From: Caballeronia sordidicola
Lineage (GTDB): Bacteria > Pseudomonadota > Gammaproteobacteria > Burkholderiales > Burkholderiaceae
Assembly: GCF_000729995.1 (NCBI RefSeq)
Contig: NZ_JNFG01000040.1
Coordinates: 1-64,000, forward strand
Direction: 5' to 3'
DNA: 64,000 nt
The notes under the pieces were generated by a model. It was not told the DNA's origin, did no database searches, and saw only the letters and a program-made list of their open reading frames with translations. Shown here one piece after another: positions 9,059-16,823 of the stretch; within the stretch, counting starts at the first letter, position 1, and every line of letters starts with the position of its first letter. The position numbers and the translations under genes were made by a program.

Positions 9059-9124
9059 ATGCCGGACAGTGACAGTTATCCCTTACGCCGCAGCACTTTC
9101 ACTTTTGCCAGGGAAGGCGAGTAG
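9059..9124 (+). CDS. MgtL-like leader peptide (21 codons)
   Basis: ATG at 9059 follows a perfect ribosome site AAGGAG (9048-9053) with five bases spacing; the stop is TAG at 9122-9124. The peptide begins MPDSDSYPLRRSTFTF and ends AREGE. An acidic, proline-containing start followed by P-L-R-R and aromatic residues resembles the E. coli MgtL leader peptide, which I remember as [17 protein letters not shown]. In MgtL the acidic/proline run makes ribosomes fall off when Mg2+ is low, which turns on the Mg2+ transporter gene mgtA downstream. Here the downstream gene is an NRAMP-related transporter with magnesium-type motifs. Similarity is in composition and order; a peptide this short cannot be aligned with statistical weight. 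Confidence 0.6.
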   Translation: MPDSDSYPLRRSTFTFAREGE

Positions 9125-9133
9125 ATTCCTTTC

Positions 9134-9152
9134 GGCACGCGCACCGCGTGCC
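9134..9152 (+). promoter_or_regulatory. Perfect 8-bp hairpin just after the leader ORF stop
   Basis: GGCACGCG (9134-9141) and CGCGTGCC (9145-9152) with loop CAC. It begins ten bases after the leader-ORF stop codon, close enough that a ribosome finishing the leader would cover or melt it, whereas early ribosome drop-off would leave it free. No U-tract follows. Confidence 0.65.
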
Positions 9153-9210
9153 CGAACTCCGGTCTGCTGGCTTTCCATTCATTGAAAAGCCACATTGTCG
9201 GAGAAGCATC

Positions 9211-9357
9211 ATGAACTTCGGTTTGCTCGTCTCGCACCTTCCGCACGTCCAGGAATCACGCCTTCATTACAACACCATGCTGTCGCTGGATTCCACCAGC
9301 CGGCATCGTTGCGCCAATGCATGGCGGGCATTTCGCAAATTCGTGTTTCGCGCCTGA
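9211..9357 (+). CDS. Second leader ORF, 48 codons, unknown
   Basis: ATG at 9211 has GGAGAAG at 9200-9206. The product starts MNFGLLVSHLPHVQES and ends in a basic aromatic tail FRKFVFRA. I do not recognise it. It sits between the MgtL-like leader ORF and the transporter, 137 nt before the latter, so it could be a second translated element of the attenuator or a small regulatory protein (small proteins such as MntS and MgtS accompany metal transporters in enterics, but I see no sequence similarity). A longer version from GTG 9148 is possible but has a weaker start. Confidence 0.45.
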   Translation: MNFGLLVSHLPHVQESRLHYNTMLSLDSTSRHRCANAWRAFRKFVFRA

Positions 9358-9493
9358 TTAACGCTTCCACGTACACCGTCCGGCGTCTCCTGAACTTGAT
9401 CCTGAACTTCATCAAGGGATGACTCACGTCGTTCGTGCACGGGGTAAGCACGGCACCTGACTAATAGCCACCACGCTTTCGGGGAAAATAAAA

Positions 9494-11152
9494 ATGTCCA
9501 CCGCATCTCACGTTCTACCACCACGCAGCGCGGTGCTCGATGACGCCCACGTTGGCGACATCAAGGGCGCACTCGGCACAATCGCCCAACATGACACAGG
9601 CGCGCGCACCAATTGGTGGGCACGCATCCGCACGCTCCTGGCCATTCTCGGCCCCGGCCTGATCGTGATGGTTGGCGACAACGATGCCGGCGCTTTCGGC
9701 ACCTATACACAAGCAGGTCAGAACTACGGCACAACGTTGCTCTGGACGCTGCTGCTGCTGGTTCCGGTTCTATTCGTCAACCAGGAAATGGTGTTGCGTC
9801 TGGGAGCCGTTACGGGAGTCGGCCACGCCCGGCTGATCTTCGAACGCTTCGGAAAGTTCTGGGGCGCATTTAGCGTCATAGACCTGTTTATTCTTAACGC
9901 GCTTACTATCGTGACCGAATTCATCGGCATCACGTTTGTCCTCGATTTCTTTGGCATTTCCAAAATACTGGGTGTGTGCATTGCCGCAGCGCTGACCATG
10001 GCGGCCGTCAGCACGGGAAGCTTCAGACGCTTCGAACGGTTCGCGATTGGTCTATGCCTGTTAAGCCTGCTGCTTGTTCCCGTGCTGGTGTCGATCCACC
10101 CACCCGTGTCGCAGATCGCAAGCAACTTCTTCGTGCCGACCTGGCCGGCGCACTCGAAGCTGAGCGACGTGATGTTGCTCGTGATCGGTATTGTCGGCAC
10201 CACCGTTGCACCGTGGCAATTGTTTTTCCAGCAAAGCTATGTAGTCGACAAGCGCATTACACCGCGTTTCATGAAATATGAGAAAGCCGACCTGTGGATT
10301 GGTATTGTCTTCGTGATGATCGGCGGCGTGGCAATGATGTCCTTTTGCGCGGCGCTGTACGCCGGCAAGCCCGAGTTCGGCAACTTTACCGATGCAGGCG
10401 GGGTGATCGCGGGCCTGAGCAAATACGCGGGACGCACGAGCGCCACGCTGTTCGCCGTGGCCCTGCTTGATGCATGCATCATTGGTGCTGCTGCGGTGTC
10501 GTTGTCGACGGCCTATGCCATTGGCGATGTATTCAAGATTCGTCACTCGCTGCACCGTGGCGTGTCGGATGCAAAAGGTTTCTATCTGGTTTATTTCGGC
10601 ATCGTGGCTGCTGCCGCAGCACTCGTGCTCATTCCCGGCAGCCCGCTTGGACTGCTGACGGAAGCCGTGCAGACACTCGCGGGCGTTTTGTTGCCTAGCG
10701 CAACGGTTTTTCTACTGTTATTGTGCAACGACAAAGCGGTGCTGGGACCGTGGGCCAACTCGAAGAAGCTTAACGTTTTCACGGGCGCTGTTATCTGGAT
10801 CCTGGTTATGCTGTCGATTATCTTGACGGCATCCGTGGTGTACCCGGACATCACCGGCGAGACCATTCTTGAAGTGCTGGGTGGCGGAACTGCATTGGCC
10901 GTGGTGGGGTATCTGTCCGTGGTGGTGTTTCGCAAACGCGGCCACGAAGTATCGGACAGCGCGCAAGGGCGCACCGGGCAGCGCTACCTGAAGGAAACAC
11001 GGGATACGTGGCGCATGCCGCCGCTGGATCAGCTGCCGCCGTCGAACCTCACGCTGACAAAGCGGATCTGGATGGGCGTGCTGCGCGGTTACCTCATCGT
11101 GGCGGTCGGGCTGGTGGTGGTAAAGGTCGTGCAGATGATCTGGTTGCACTAA
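9494..11152 (+). CDS. NRAMP-related divalent metal transporter, probably of the Mg2+-type (NRMT) branch
   Basis: A 552-residue inner-membrane protein with about 11 helices of the SLC11/NRAMP fold. In helix 1, where Mn/Fe transporters (MntH) have DPGN, this protein has GDNDAGAF (61-68), keeping only the aspartate D64. In helix 6, where MntH has MPHN, it has VAPWQ (238-242), so the metal-binding methionine is replaced by alanine. Loss of that methionine is the known hallmark of NRAMP-related magnesium transporters, which carry larger hydrated Mg2+. The following motif FFQQSYVVDK is also unlike MntH. The N-terminal 45 residues are soluble. The elaborate leader with an MgtL-like peptide supports a Mg2+ role. 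Mn2+ as an additional substrate cannot be excluded. Confidence 0.85.
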   Translation: MSTASHVLPPRSAVLDDAHVGDIKGALGTIAQHDTGARTNWWARIRTLLAILGPGLIVMVGDNDAGAFGTYTQAGQNYGTTLLWTLLLLVPVLFVNQEMVLRLGAVTGVGHARLIFERFGKFWGAFSVIDLFILNALTIVTEFIGITFVLDFFGISKILGVCIAAALTMAAVSTGSFRRFERFAIGLCLLSLLLVPVLVSIHPPVSQIASNFFVPTWPAHSKLSDVMLLVIGIVGTTVAPWQLFFQQSYVVDKRITPRFMKYEKADLWIGIVFVMIGGVAMMSFCAALYAGKPEFGNFTDAGGVIAGLSKYAGRTSATLFAVALLDACIIGAAAVSLSTAYAIGDVFKIRHSLHRGVSDAKGFYLVYFGIVAAAAALVLIPGSPLGLLTEAVQTLAGVLLPSATVFLLLLCNDKAVLGPWANSKKLNVFTGAVIWILVMLSIILTASVVYPDITGETILEVLGGGTALAVVGYLSVVVFRKRGHEVSDSAQGRTGQRYLKETRDTWRMPPLDQLPPSNLTLTKRIWMGVLRGYLIVAVGLVVVKVVQMIWLH

Positions 11153-11172
11153 GAGCAATCCGCGGGCGTGGC

Positions 11173-11217
11173 TTCGTTCGTTTCGTTCGCTTCGTTCGTT
11201 ACGTTCGTTACGTTCGT
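11173..11217. repeat. Five tandem 9-nt repeats (TTCGTTCGT / TACGTTCGT)
   Basis: Units at 11173, 11182, 11191, 11200 and 11209: TTCGTTCGT, TTCGTTCGC, TTCGTTCGT, TACGTTCGT, TACGTTCGT, followed by a partial unit. It starts 20 bp after the transporter stop codon. A 9-nt unit keeps reading frame, but I see no supported gene across it. Likely slippage-derived and potentially variable between strains. Confidence 0.85.
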
Positions 11218-11330
11218 TACGACGGCGCCATGTCCACTCGATTCGGCCTTGGTGGGCTGGCGTGTTTTATCGTAAGTTCATCAGGACCGTTGAAGCGTGC
11301 AATCAATGCAAAGCCCACGAAGGATTGGCG

Positions 11331-11558
11331 ATGGACCAAAATCAGCTCCGCCGCACAATAACCCTGGCGCGTCGCCTGATAGGGCTCCTGGTTCTTACGC
11401 TATTCGCCATTCTCAATCCCGTTACGCGGTCGTTCGCTCCAAACGTGATTCACGTGTCGGTGCAGTCGCGTGTCAGCGTTGAAAAACACTTTGTCGTCAC
11501 CGGTTATTGCCGGGTGTATGGAAAATATTGTCTCGGCAAATTCATGGGCAGTATGTAG
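11331..11558 (+). CDS. Small putative membrane or exported protein
   Basis: A 75-residue frame starting at ATG 11331 with GAAGGA about six bases upstream. Residues about 10-32 (LARRLIGLLVLTLFAILNP) form one hydrophobic segment that could be a signal anchor; the rest contains two cysteines (TGYCRVYGKYCLG) and could be a small exported domain. No family recognised. It lies between the metal transporter and the convergent hydroxy-acid dehydrogenase gene. Evidence is limited to the start site and the helix. Confidence 0.35.
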   Translation: MDQNQLRRTITLARRLIGLLVLTLFAILNPVTRSFAPNVIHVSVQSRVSVEKHFVVTGYCRVYGKYCLGKFMGSM

Positions 11559-11747
11559 GGGCCCGGGAAGGCCGCGGGCAGCGCTTAACCAGCACCGAGC
11601 ATCCGGTCGTTGATCGCTTGCTGTTCGCGGCTGCGCGTGAGAATCCAGCAATGGAAAACGCGGCAGTGCGGCCTGTTCGAATTCAGGAACGTCCAGCGGC
11701 CGGTTTATCCGCTGGACATCCGCACGACCTGGCAACAACGCCGGTCG

Positions 11748-12893
11748 TTAAAAGGTCCCGGGCAACAGGATCTGATCGTTCACGCGCCGGATGTCGGTGT
11801 GACCGCAAAAGGCCATGGTAGTGTCGAGTTCCTTGTGGATGACCTGCAGGCATCGCTCGACACCGGCCTCACCCATCGCGCCCAGCCCGTACAGGAAACT
11901 GCGGCCGATCAGCGTGCCCTTCGCACCGAGCGCCACGGCCTTCAGTACGTCCTGTCCGCTGCGGATGCCACCATCCACCCACACTTCAATTCGATTGCCC
12001 ACCTCGCTCGCAATCGCGGGTAGCGCGGAGATGGACGATGGTGCGCCGTCGAGTTGGCGGCCGCCATGGTTGGAGACGATCATGGCGTCAGCGCCGCTGT
12101 CGGCGGCAAGGCGCGCGTCTTCCAGATCCATGATCCCCTTCAGGATGAGCTTGCCGCCCCACAGCTTCTTCACCCACTCGACATCGGCCCAGCTTAAGGC
12201 CGGATCGAATTGTTCCGCGGTCCAGGAACTCAGGGACGAGAGATCCCCCACGCCCTTTGCATGACCGACGATGTTGCCGAAACTGCGCCGCTTGGTCCCT
12301 AGCATGCCGAGGCACCAGCGTGGTTTCGTTGCGAGGTTCACGAGGTTCGGCAGCGTCAGTTTGGGCGGCGCCGACAGTCCGTTCTTGATGTCCTTGTGGC
12401 GCTGACCGAGGATCTGCAAGTCGAGCGTGAGCATCAGGGCGCTGCACTTCGCGGCCCGGGCGCGCTCGATCAGCCGCACGATAAAGTCGCGGTCGCGCAT
12501 CATGTAGAGCTGGAACCAGAACGGTTTGCTGGTGTGTGCCGCCACGTCCTCGATCGAGCAGATGCTCATGGTGGACAAGGTGAACGGGACACCGAACTTC
12601 TCTGCCGCGCGTGCCGCGAGAATCTCGCCGTCCGCATGTTGCATGCCGGTCAATCCCGTGGGGGCAAGCGCCACCGGCATGGCGGCTTCCTGACCGACCA
12701 TTTCCGTGCGTGTGCTGCGGCCTGCCATGTTGACCGCTACGCGCTGACGCAGCTTGATACGCTGGAAGTCGCTTTCATTGGCCCGATAGGTGCTCTCGGT
12801 CCACGAGCCGCTATCGGCGTAATCGTAGAACATGCGCGGCACGCGCCGCTGCGCGAGCACGCGCAAATCCTCGATGCAGGTAATCACTGGCAC
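11748..12893 (-). CDS. lldD: FMN-dependent alpha-hydroxy-acid dehydrogenase (L-lactate dehydrogenase LldD type)
   Basis: A 381-residue (S)-2-hydroxy-acid oxidase/dehydrogenase with the full family layout: YYDYADSG-like start (FYDYADSG, 22-29), FMN-binding APTG (77-80), FQLY (127-130), catalytic base H276 in SNHGGRQLDG and the phosphate-binding DGGIRSGQDVLKA and GRSFLYGLGAMGEAG motifs. Members oxidise L-lactate (or glycolate, mandelate) to the keto acid, passing electrons to quinone or O2. Length and sequence fit membrane-associated LldD best, but substrate cannot be fixed from sequence alone. The start is GTG at 12893. No lactate permease or LldR regulator is adjacent. Confidence 0.88.
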   Translation of the reverse strand: MPVITCIEDLRVLAQRRVPRMFYDYADSGSWTESTYRANESDFQRIKLRQRVAVNMAGRSTRTEMVGQEAAMPVALAPTGLTGMQHADGEILAARAAEKFGVPFTLSTMSICSIEDVAAHTSKPFWFQLYMMRDRDFIVRLIERARAAKCSALMLTLDLQILGQRHKDIKNGLSAPPKLTLPNLVNLATKPRWCLGMLGTKRRSFGNIVGHAKGVGDLSSLSSWTAEQFDPALSWADVEWVKKLWGGKLILKGIMDLEDARLAADSGADAMIVSNHGGRQLDGAPSSISALPAIASEVGNRIEVWVDGGIRSGQDVLKAVALGAKGTLIGRSFLYGLGAMGEAGVERCLQVIHKELDTTMAFCGHTDIRRVNDQILLPGTF

Positions 12894-12960
12894 GGTCTCT
12901 CTCGCTACGGGAACGGGAGAATGAGTATAGGGTTTACAGCGCGGTTTAAAGCACCTTAAT

Positions 12961-14331
12961 TTAAGCTGAAGTTGGCTCGTGGCGATGCGAATCCCTCAGC
13001 GCAGACAAGGTATTCACGATTTCGTCGAACAGCGGCCGGTCGGCAGCTTGTTCGCTCAGGCAGCTATTTTTCAGGCCTGCTAGCACTGCCATGCTGCTTT
13101 GCGCGGCCTCTTGTGCATCGCATCGATCGATCAATTCTTCGAGCAGGCAACCAAAGGCTCTTACCTCAATGCGCTCTAGTGCGGCGGCTAGCGCCTGATC
13201 GTCGGTTGCATAAAAAGATGCCGCGCCAAAATCGCCCATCAGCGCGTAGCCTTGGCCTCCATGGAGGATGTTGTGGGCATACAGGTCGCCATGCATGATG
13301 CCTTGCTGATGCAAATGCGAGGCTGCCGATGCAATTCCATGCGCAACACTTAGCGCTGAAGGTAGAAAGAAGCGGGTACCGGCGTCATAGATATCGCGTG
13401 TACAGGAAGCGAGGCTGGGTGGCCCGGCAAGGTTCCTGAGTTGCGGGTCGATCAATTCCATCACCAGGCAATGGACGCCGGTGGGATGGTCCTTCACTTG
13501 CCCGATTACCGGGATCAGATTCGGATGTGAGCCCGCAGCAATGCAAGCGGCCATCTCGCAGTGCGGCAGGCCATCGCTTGTAACAGCGCCCTTGAATAGC
13601 TTGACTGCAACGGCCTGGGTTGCGTCGCCAGTCGCCGGATATTCCGGCCGATGTTCTGCACGATGAATGACACCCGATGCCCCTTCACCCAGCCGATGCT
13701 GCAGATCCAGCGCCTGCCACGGGATATCGGCGACGGGCGTATTCGCCATCGCCTTGGCTTCCAGCCTTTCGTTGAATGGATTCCCCGCATAGGCCAGCCA
13801 CGATAGCCGGGGCAAGGACGCTACCCAGACCGGCAGTTCGGCAAGCCGATTAGCTGCCAGCCGGATCAATTCGAGGCGAGAGCATGCTGCCAACTCCACT
13901 GGCAGGGTGCGCAACTGATTGCCCGCCAACATCAGCTTTTGCAGCTGAGTGCAGTTTCCGATTTCGGGCGGCAGGGCTTCAACCTGATTGTCGGTGAGAA
14001 TCAGCCAGCGAAGTTTGGGCGGAAGTGAAGCACCGGATACCTTGCGTATGCGGTTTGCCTTGAATCCCACCATGGTCAATTGCGTGCACCGCCCGAGGAC
14101 TTCAGGCAGCTCGGTGAACTGGTTGTTCGAGCAGAAGATCGTGTGCAGATGGGTCAGGCGCGGCAAATCGTCGGGCAGGGACGAAAGAGCATTGCCAGAC
14201 AAGTCGAGGATTTCCAGCGTGGCCGCCAGATCGAATATCTCGCGCGGAAATTCGGTCAGGCCGCAGGCTAGTGTCAGTCGCTGGGTACCGGCGAGCTGTC
14301 CGGCGCGTAGTTGTTCGAGTGTGCTTGTCAC
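12961..14331 (-). CDS. Leucine-rich-repeat protein with C-terminal protein kinase domain
   Basis: A 456-residue protein. Residues about 18-185 are six or seven leucine-rich repeats of about 23 residues (LEILDLSGNALSSLP type). Residues about 212-445 are a eukaryote-like kinase domain: glycine loop LGEGASG (214-220), K244 in VAVK, E259 as the helix-C glutamate, catalytic loop HGDLYAHN (347-354) and DFG (367-369). All catalytic residues are present, so it is probably active on Ser/Thr (or Tyr). No signal peptide or membrane helix is seen. The GTG start has no clear ribosome site. It is divergent from the TetR gene. LRR-kinase fusions are scattered in Proteobacteria, which suggests horizontal spread; targets are unknown. 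Confidence 0.88.
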   Translation of the reverse strand: MTSTLEQLRAGQLAGTQRLTLACGLTEFPREIFDLAATLEILDLSGNALSSLPDDLPRLTHLHTIFCSNNQFTELPEVLGRCTQLTMVGFKANRIRKVSGASLPPKLRWLILTDNQVEALPPEIGNCTQLQKLMLAGNQLRTLPVELAACSRLELIRLAANRLAELPVWVASLPRLSWLAYAGNPFNERLEAKAMANTPVADIPWQALDLQHRLGEGASGVIHRAEHRPEYPATGDATQAVAVKLFKGAVTSDGLPHCEMAACIAAGSHPNLIPVIGQVKDHPTGVHCLVMELIDPQLRNLAGPPSLASCTRDIYDAGTRFFLPSALSVAHGIASAASHLHQQGIMHGDLYAHNILHGGQGYALMGDFGAASFYATDDQALAAALERIEVRAFGCLLEELIDRCDAQEAAQSSMAVLAGLKNSCLSEQAADRPLFDEIVNTLSALRDSHRHEPTSA

Positions 14332-14517
14332 AGTGGCGGGGATATCCAGGATGGGCGGCAGGTTGGCTTTGCCCGTACGGGATCGATTTTACTGAGTATT
14401 TTCGACAGGCATGATTGGCCGGTCAAAATGCCGGATGCCTGCGATAGCCGGCAACAGATTATGCTTTGCCACCGCCGGCTCTTTTGCGTGGACCGACGAA
14501 CCGGACCGGCAGCACAA

Positions 14518-14547
14518 TGCGTGCAGCTCGCTGCAGATTGCGTGCAG
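14518..14547. promoter_or_regulatory. Direct repeats upstream of the TetR gene
   Basis: TGCGTGCAG occurs at 14518-14526 and 14539-14547, exactly 21 bp (two helical turns) apart, with a CTGCAG palindrome between them at 14531-14536. They lie 29-58 bp before the TetR start, so they could be an autoregulatory operator or activator sites for the divergent genes. Confidence 0.4.
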
Positions 14548-14575
14548 ACGATGTCCTGCTGGATAAAACTCAACG

Positions 14576-15223
14576 ATGGCAATCGATGTGAAAACTAACT
14601 CCGCCTTACCCGATCCTGATCGCGTGCCTCGTAGTCGCTTAAGCGGTGCTGAGCGGCGCGCACGCTTTCTCGACATGGCGGCGGAAATCATTGTCGAGAG
14701 CGGGGTGTCGGCGGTGACCATGGAATCCGTGGCGGCGCGCTCCAACGTCGACAAGCGGCTGGGGTATCGATACTTCACGAACCGCAACGATCTCATCGGC
14801 GCGCTCGTCGAACGTGAGTTCGAGGTCATGAGGCAACGTGTCGATCAAGAGCTGCCCGTGATCACGAGCTTCGAGGATCGCTTGCGAGTGAATACACGGT
14901 TATGGCTGGCGACAATCGCCGAGCGCGGTCCGTTGTTGCGCCGCTTGCTTTACGGCGAGGGACCGCTTGAGCACTACGCGAGCACGATCCAGAACGCCGC
15001 GGTCGCCAACTGGGCCGGGATGATCGCCACTGAAACCGGCCTCGACACCACGGTCGCCGAGATCGTGGCCCGCATGCTGCTCGCCGCCTTGTCGGGCGCT
15101 GTCGATGTCATGCAGACGGGCCTGAAGCCCCTCGACGAAGTTGCTGACCTCTATTCCACGATCGCGCTAGCCGGCATCCGAGCAGTCGCTCAAGGTGACG
15201 GCGACGGTGGTCGACGCGGTTAG
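14576..15223 (+). CDS. TetR-family transcriptional regulator
   Basis: A 215-residue protein with an N-terminal TetR helix-turn-helix at about 48-70 (MESVAARSNVDKRLGYRYFTNRNDL region) preceded by a charged arm, and a C-terminal ligand domain rich in helices. TetR proteins usually repress neighbouring catabolic or efflux genes until a ligand binds. It is the first gene of a same-strand set with aldehyde dehydrogenase and GMC oxidoreductase, so it likely controls the ketone/alcohol oxidation cluster. The end overlaps no other gene; a gap of 128 bp precedes the next. Confidence 0.88.
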   Translation: MAIDVKTNSALPDPDRVPRSRLSGAERRARFLDMAAEIIVESGVSAVTMESVAARSNVDKRLGYRYFTNRNDLIGALVEREFEVMRQRVDQELPVITSFEDRLRVNTRLWLATIAERGPLLRRLLYGEGPLEHYASTIQNAAVANWAGMIATETGLDTTVAEIVARMLLAALSGAVDVMQTGLKPLDEVADLYSTIALAGIRAVAQGDGDGGRRG

Positions 15224-15351
15224 CACCGCGGGTCGTCAATTTCATCGCCATGGCGTTGCAGTGAAGGCGAGCGCTCATGGGGAGATACCCGCGGGGAAAA
15301 ATGCAGGGCCATCGCGTAAGCTAGCGTCATTCCACATACAGGAAACAGACC

Positions 15352-16773
15352 ATGCAGGTGAGCCCGCCTTCTTTCCTGGAAGAACGCTTCGAGGCGCAAC
15401 GCCGAGCGTTCGCTGCGGAATCGAATCCGCCGTTGCAGGTTCGCATGGACCGGCTGAACCGGTTGCTTGCGTTGACGGAAAATCATGAAAGCGACTTCGT
15501 GCGTGCGATTGATGCCGACTTCGGCGGCCGGTCCGCTCATGAAACGCGGATCGCCGAGTTGTTTGTGGTGCGCTCTGGAATCCGTCATGCACGCAAACAT
15601 CTGAAGCACTGGATGAGTCCGCGGCGAGTCGCGACCGGCCTGCACTTCCTGCCAGGCTATAACCGCCTGTTGCGGCAACCGCTTGGTGTGGCCGGTATCG
15701 TATCGCCGTGGAATTACCCCATTCAACTCTCGTTGGGTCCGGCGCTCGCGGCCCTTGCCGCTGGTAACCGGGTGCTGCTCAAACCTTCCGAACTGACCCC
15801 TCGCTTTTCCGAGTTGCTGCACCACCTGGTTAGCGCTTCGTTTGCGCCGGATGAGTTCAGCGTAGTGAACGGTGGCGTGGACGTGGGACAGGCTTTTACC
15901 GGGTTGCCGTTCGATCACCTGTTCTTTACCGGATCGACCCAGGTCGGCCGGCAAGTCGCTCAGGCTGCCGCGGCGAACCTTACGCCGGTGACGCTGGAGC
16001 TCGGCGGAAAATCGCCCGCAATAATCGATGCGTCCTGCGACATAGCCGCTGCCGTCGCGAGCATTGCCTACGGCAAATTCCTGAATGCCGGACAGACCTG
16101 CATTGCTCCGGACTATGTACTCGTGCCGGCGGGTCTGGCTGACATCGTCGCTGATCAACTCAAGGCGGCTATTACGCGTCTCTATCCCACGCTGATCGCG
16201 AATCCGGACTACACGGCGATCATCAGCACGCGGCATCGCGAACGGCTGCTTGCGATAGTGCAGGAAGCGCGTGAAGGCGGAGCGCGCATTATCGAAGTCA
16301 ATCCAGCCCGAGAACGCTTCGACGAAAACACGCGCAAATTTCCACCGACGCTGGTGGTCGGCGCGGGCGCCGGCGCGCGTCTGATGCGCGAGGAAATCTT
16401 CGGGCCGCTGCTGCCCATTGTCGAATATGACGGACTGGACCAGGCCATTGCTATGGTGAACCGGGGCGACCGGCCGCTCGCGCTTTACTGGTTCGGCCGC
16501 AGCGTTGTCAATCGCGACCGCGTGCTGAACGAAACAGTGTCGGGTGGTGTCACGATCAACGACTGTCTGTGGCATCTGGCGCAGGAAGCGCAGCCGTTCG
16601 GCGGAGTTGGCCCGAGCGGCATGGGCGCTTATCACGGCGAATGGGGCTTCCGTACCTTCACTAAAGAGAAACCCGTTTTCTACCAGGCGCGGCTGAATGG
16701 CACGCGTCTTTTCCATCCGCCTTATGGCAAGACCTTCGACCTGATGCTGGGGCTGATCAAGCGTATTACCTAA
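15352..16773 (+). CDS. Aldehyde dehydrogenase (coniferyl-aldehyde dehydrogenase type)
   Basis: A 473-residue NAD(P)-dependent aldehyde dehydrogenase of the class 3 / CalB-like group. Signature elements: SPWNYP near residue 118, FTGSTQVGR (192-200), catalytic glutamate in LELGGKSP near 216 and the nucleophilic cysteine C250 in NAGQTC. The C-terminus shows the hydrophobic tail typical of the class 3 subgroup (KTFDLMLGLIKRIT), which may touch the membrane. It oxidises aldehydes to acids. With the GMC alcohol oxidase 50 bp downstream it would convert an alcohol to an acid in two steps. Confidence 0.92.
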   Translation: MQVSPPSFLEERFEAQRRAFAAESNPPLQVRMDRLNRLLALTENHESDFVRAIDADFGGRSAHETRIAELFVVRSGIRHARKHLKHWMSPRRVATGLHFLPGYNRLLRQPLGVAGIVSPWNYPIQLSLGPALAALAAGNRVLLKPSELTPRFSELLHHLVSASFAPDEFSVVNGGVDVGQAFTGLPFDHLFFTGSTQVGRQVAQAAAANLTPVTLELGGKSPAIIDASCDIAAAVASIAYGKFLNAGQTCIAPDYVLVPAGLADIVADQLKAAITRLYPTLIANPDYTAIISTRHRERLLAIVQEAREGGARIIEVNPARERFDENTRKFPPTLVVGAGAGARLMREEIFGPLLPIVEYDGLDQAIAMVNRGDRPLALYWFGRSVVNRDRVLNETVSGGVTINDCLWHLAQEAQPFGGVGPSGMGAYHGEWGFRTFTKEKPVFYQARLNGTRLFHPPYGKTFDLMLGLIKRIT

Positions 16774-16823
16774 ACAAAACGCCAGCGGCGTGGCATGCGC
16801 CGACTATTTGGCAGGAGACCGGA

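Larger units (their letters stand above)
8754..9493 (+). promoter_or_regulatory. Long structured mRNA leader with two short ORFs (candidate Mg2+/metal attenuator)
   Basis: About 740 nt lie between the promoter and the transporter. The leader contains a CTGCC/GGCAG switch-like region (8815-8878), a perfect 10-bp hairpin (8990-9014), a 21-codon ORF with a strong ribosome site (9059-9124), a perfect 8-bp hairpin ten bases after its stop (9134-9152), and a 48-codon ORF with its own ribosome site (9211-9357). Such a layout is typical of translated attenuators in front of Mg2+ transporter genes (mgtA, mgtCB, corA). The match is to architecture; I do not recognise a known riboswitch class in it. Confidence 0.6.

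Noticed and set aside
9195..9422. Third possible leader frame ending LLNLILNFIKG just before the transporter
   Set aside because: It has no usable start codon near its hydrophobic end, and the upstream part is out of frame with the better 48-codon ORF.
15220..16716. 498-codon open frame antisense to the aldehyde dehydrogenase gene
   Set aside because: It is a by-product of high GC codon bias; the composition is Arg/His/Gln-rich, there is no domain, and the plus strand has a complete enzyme.
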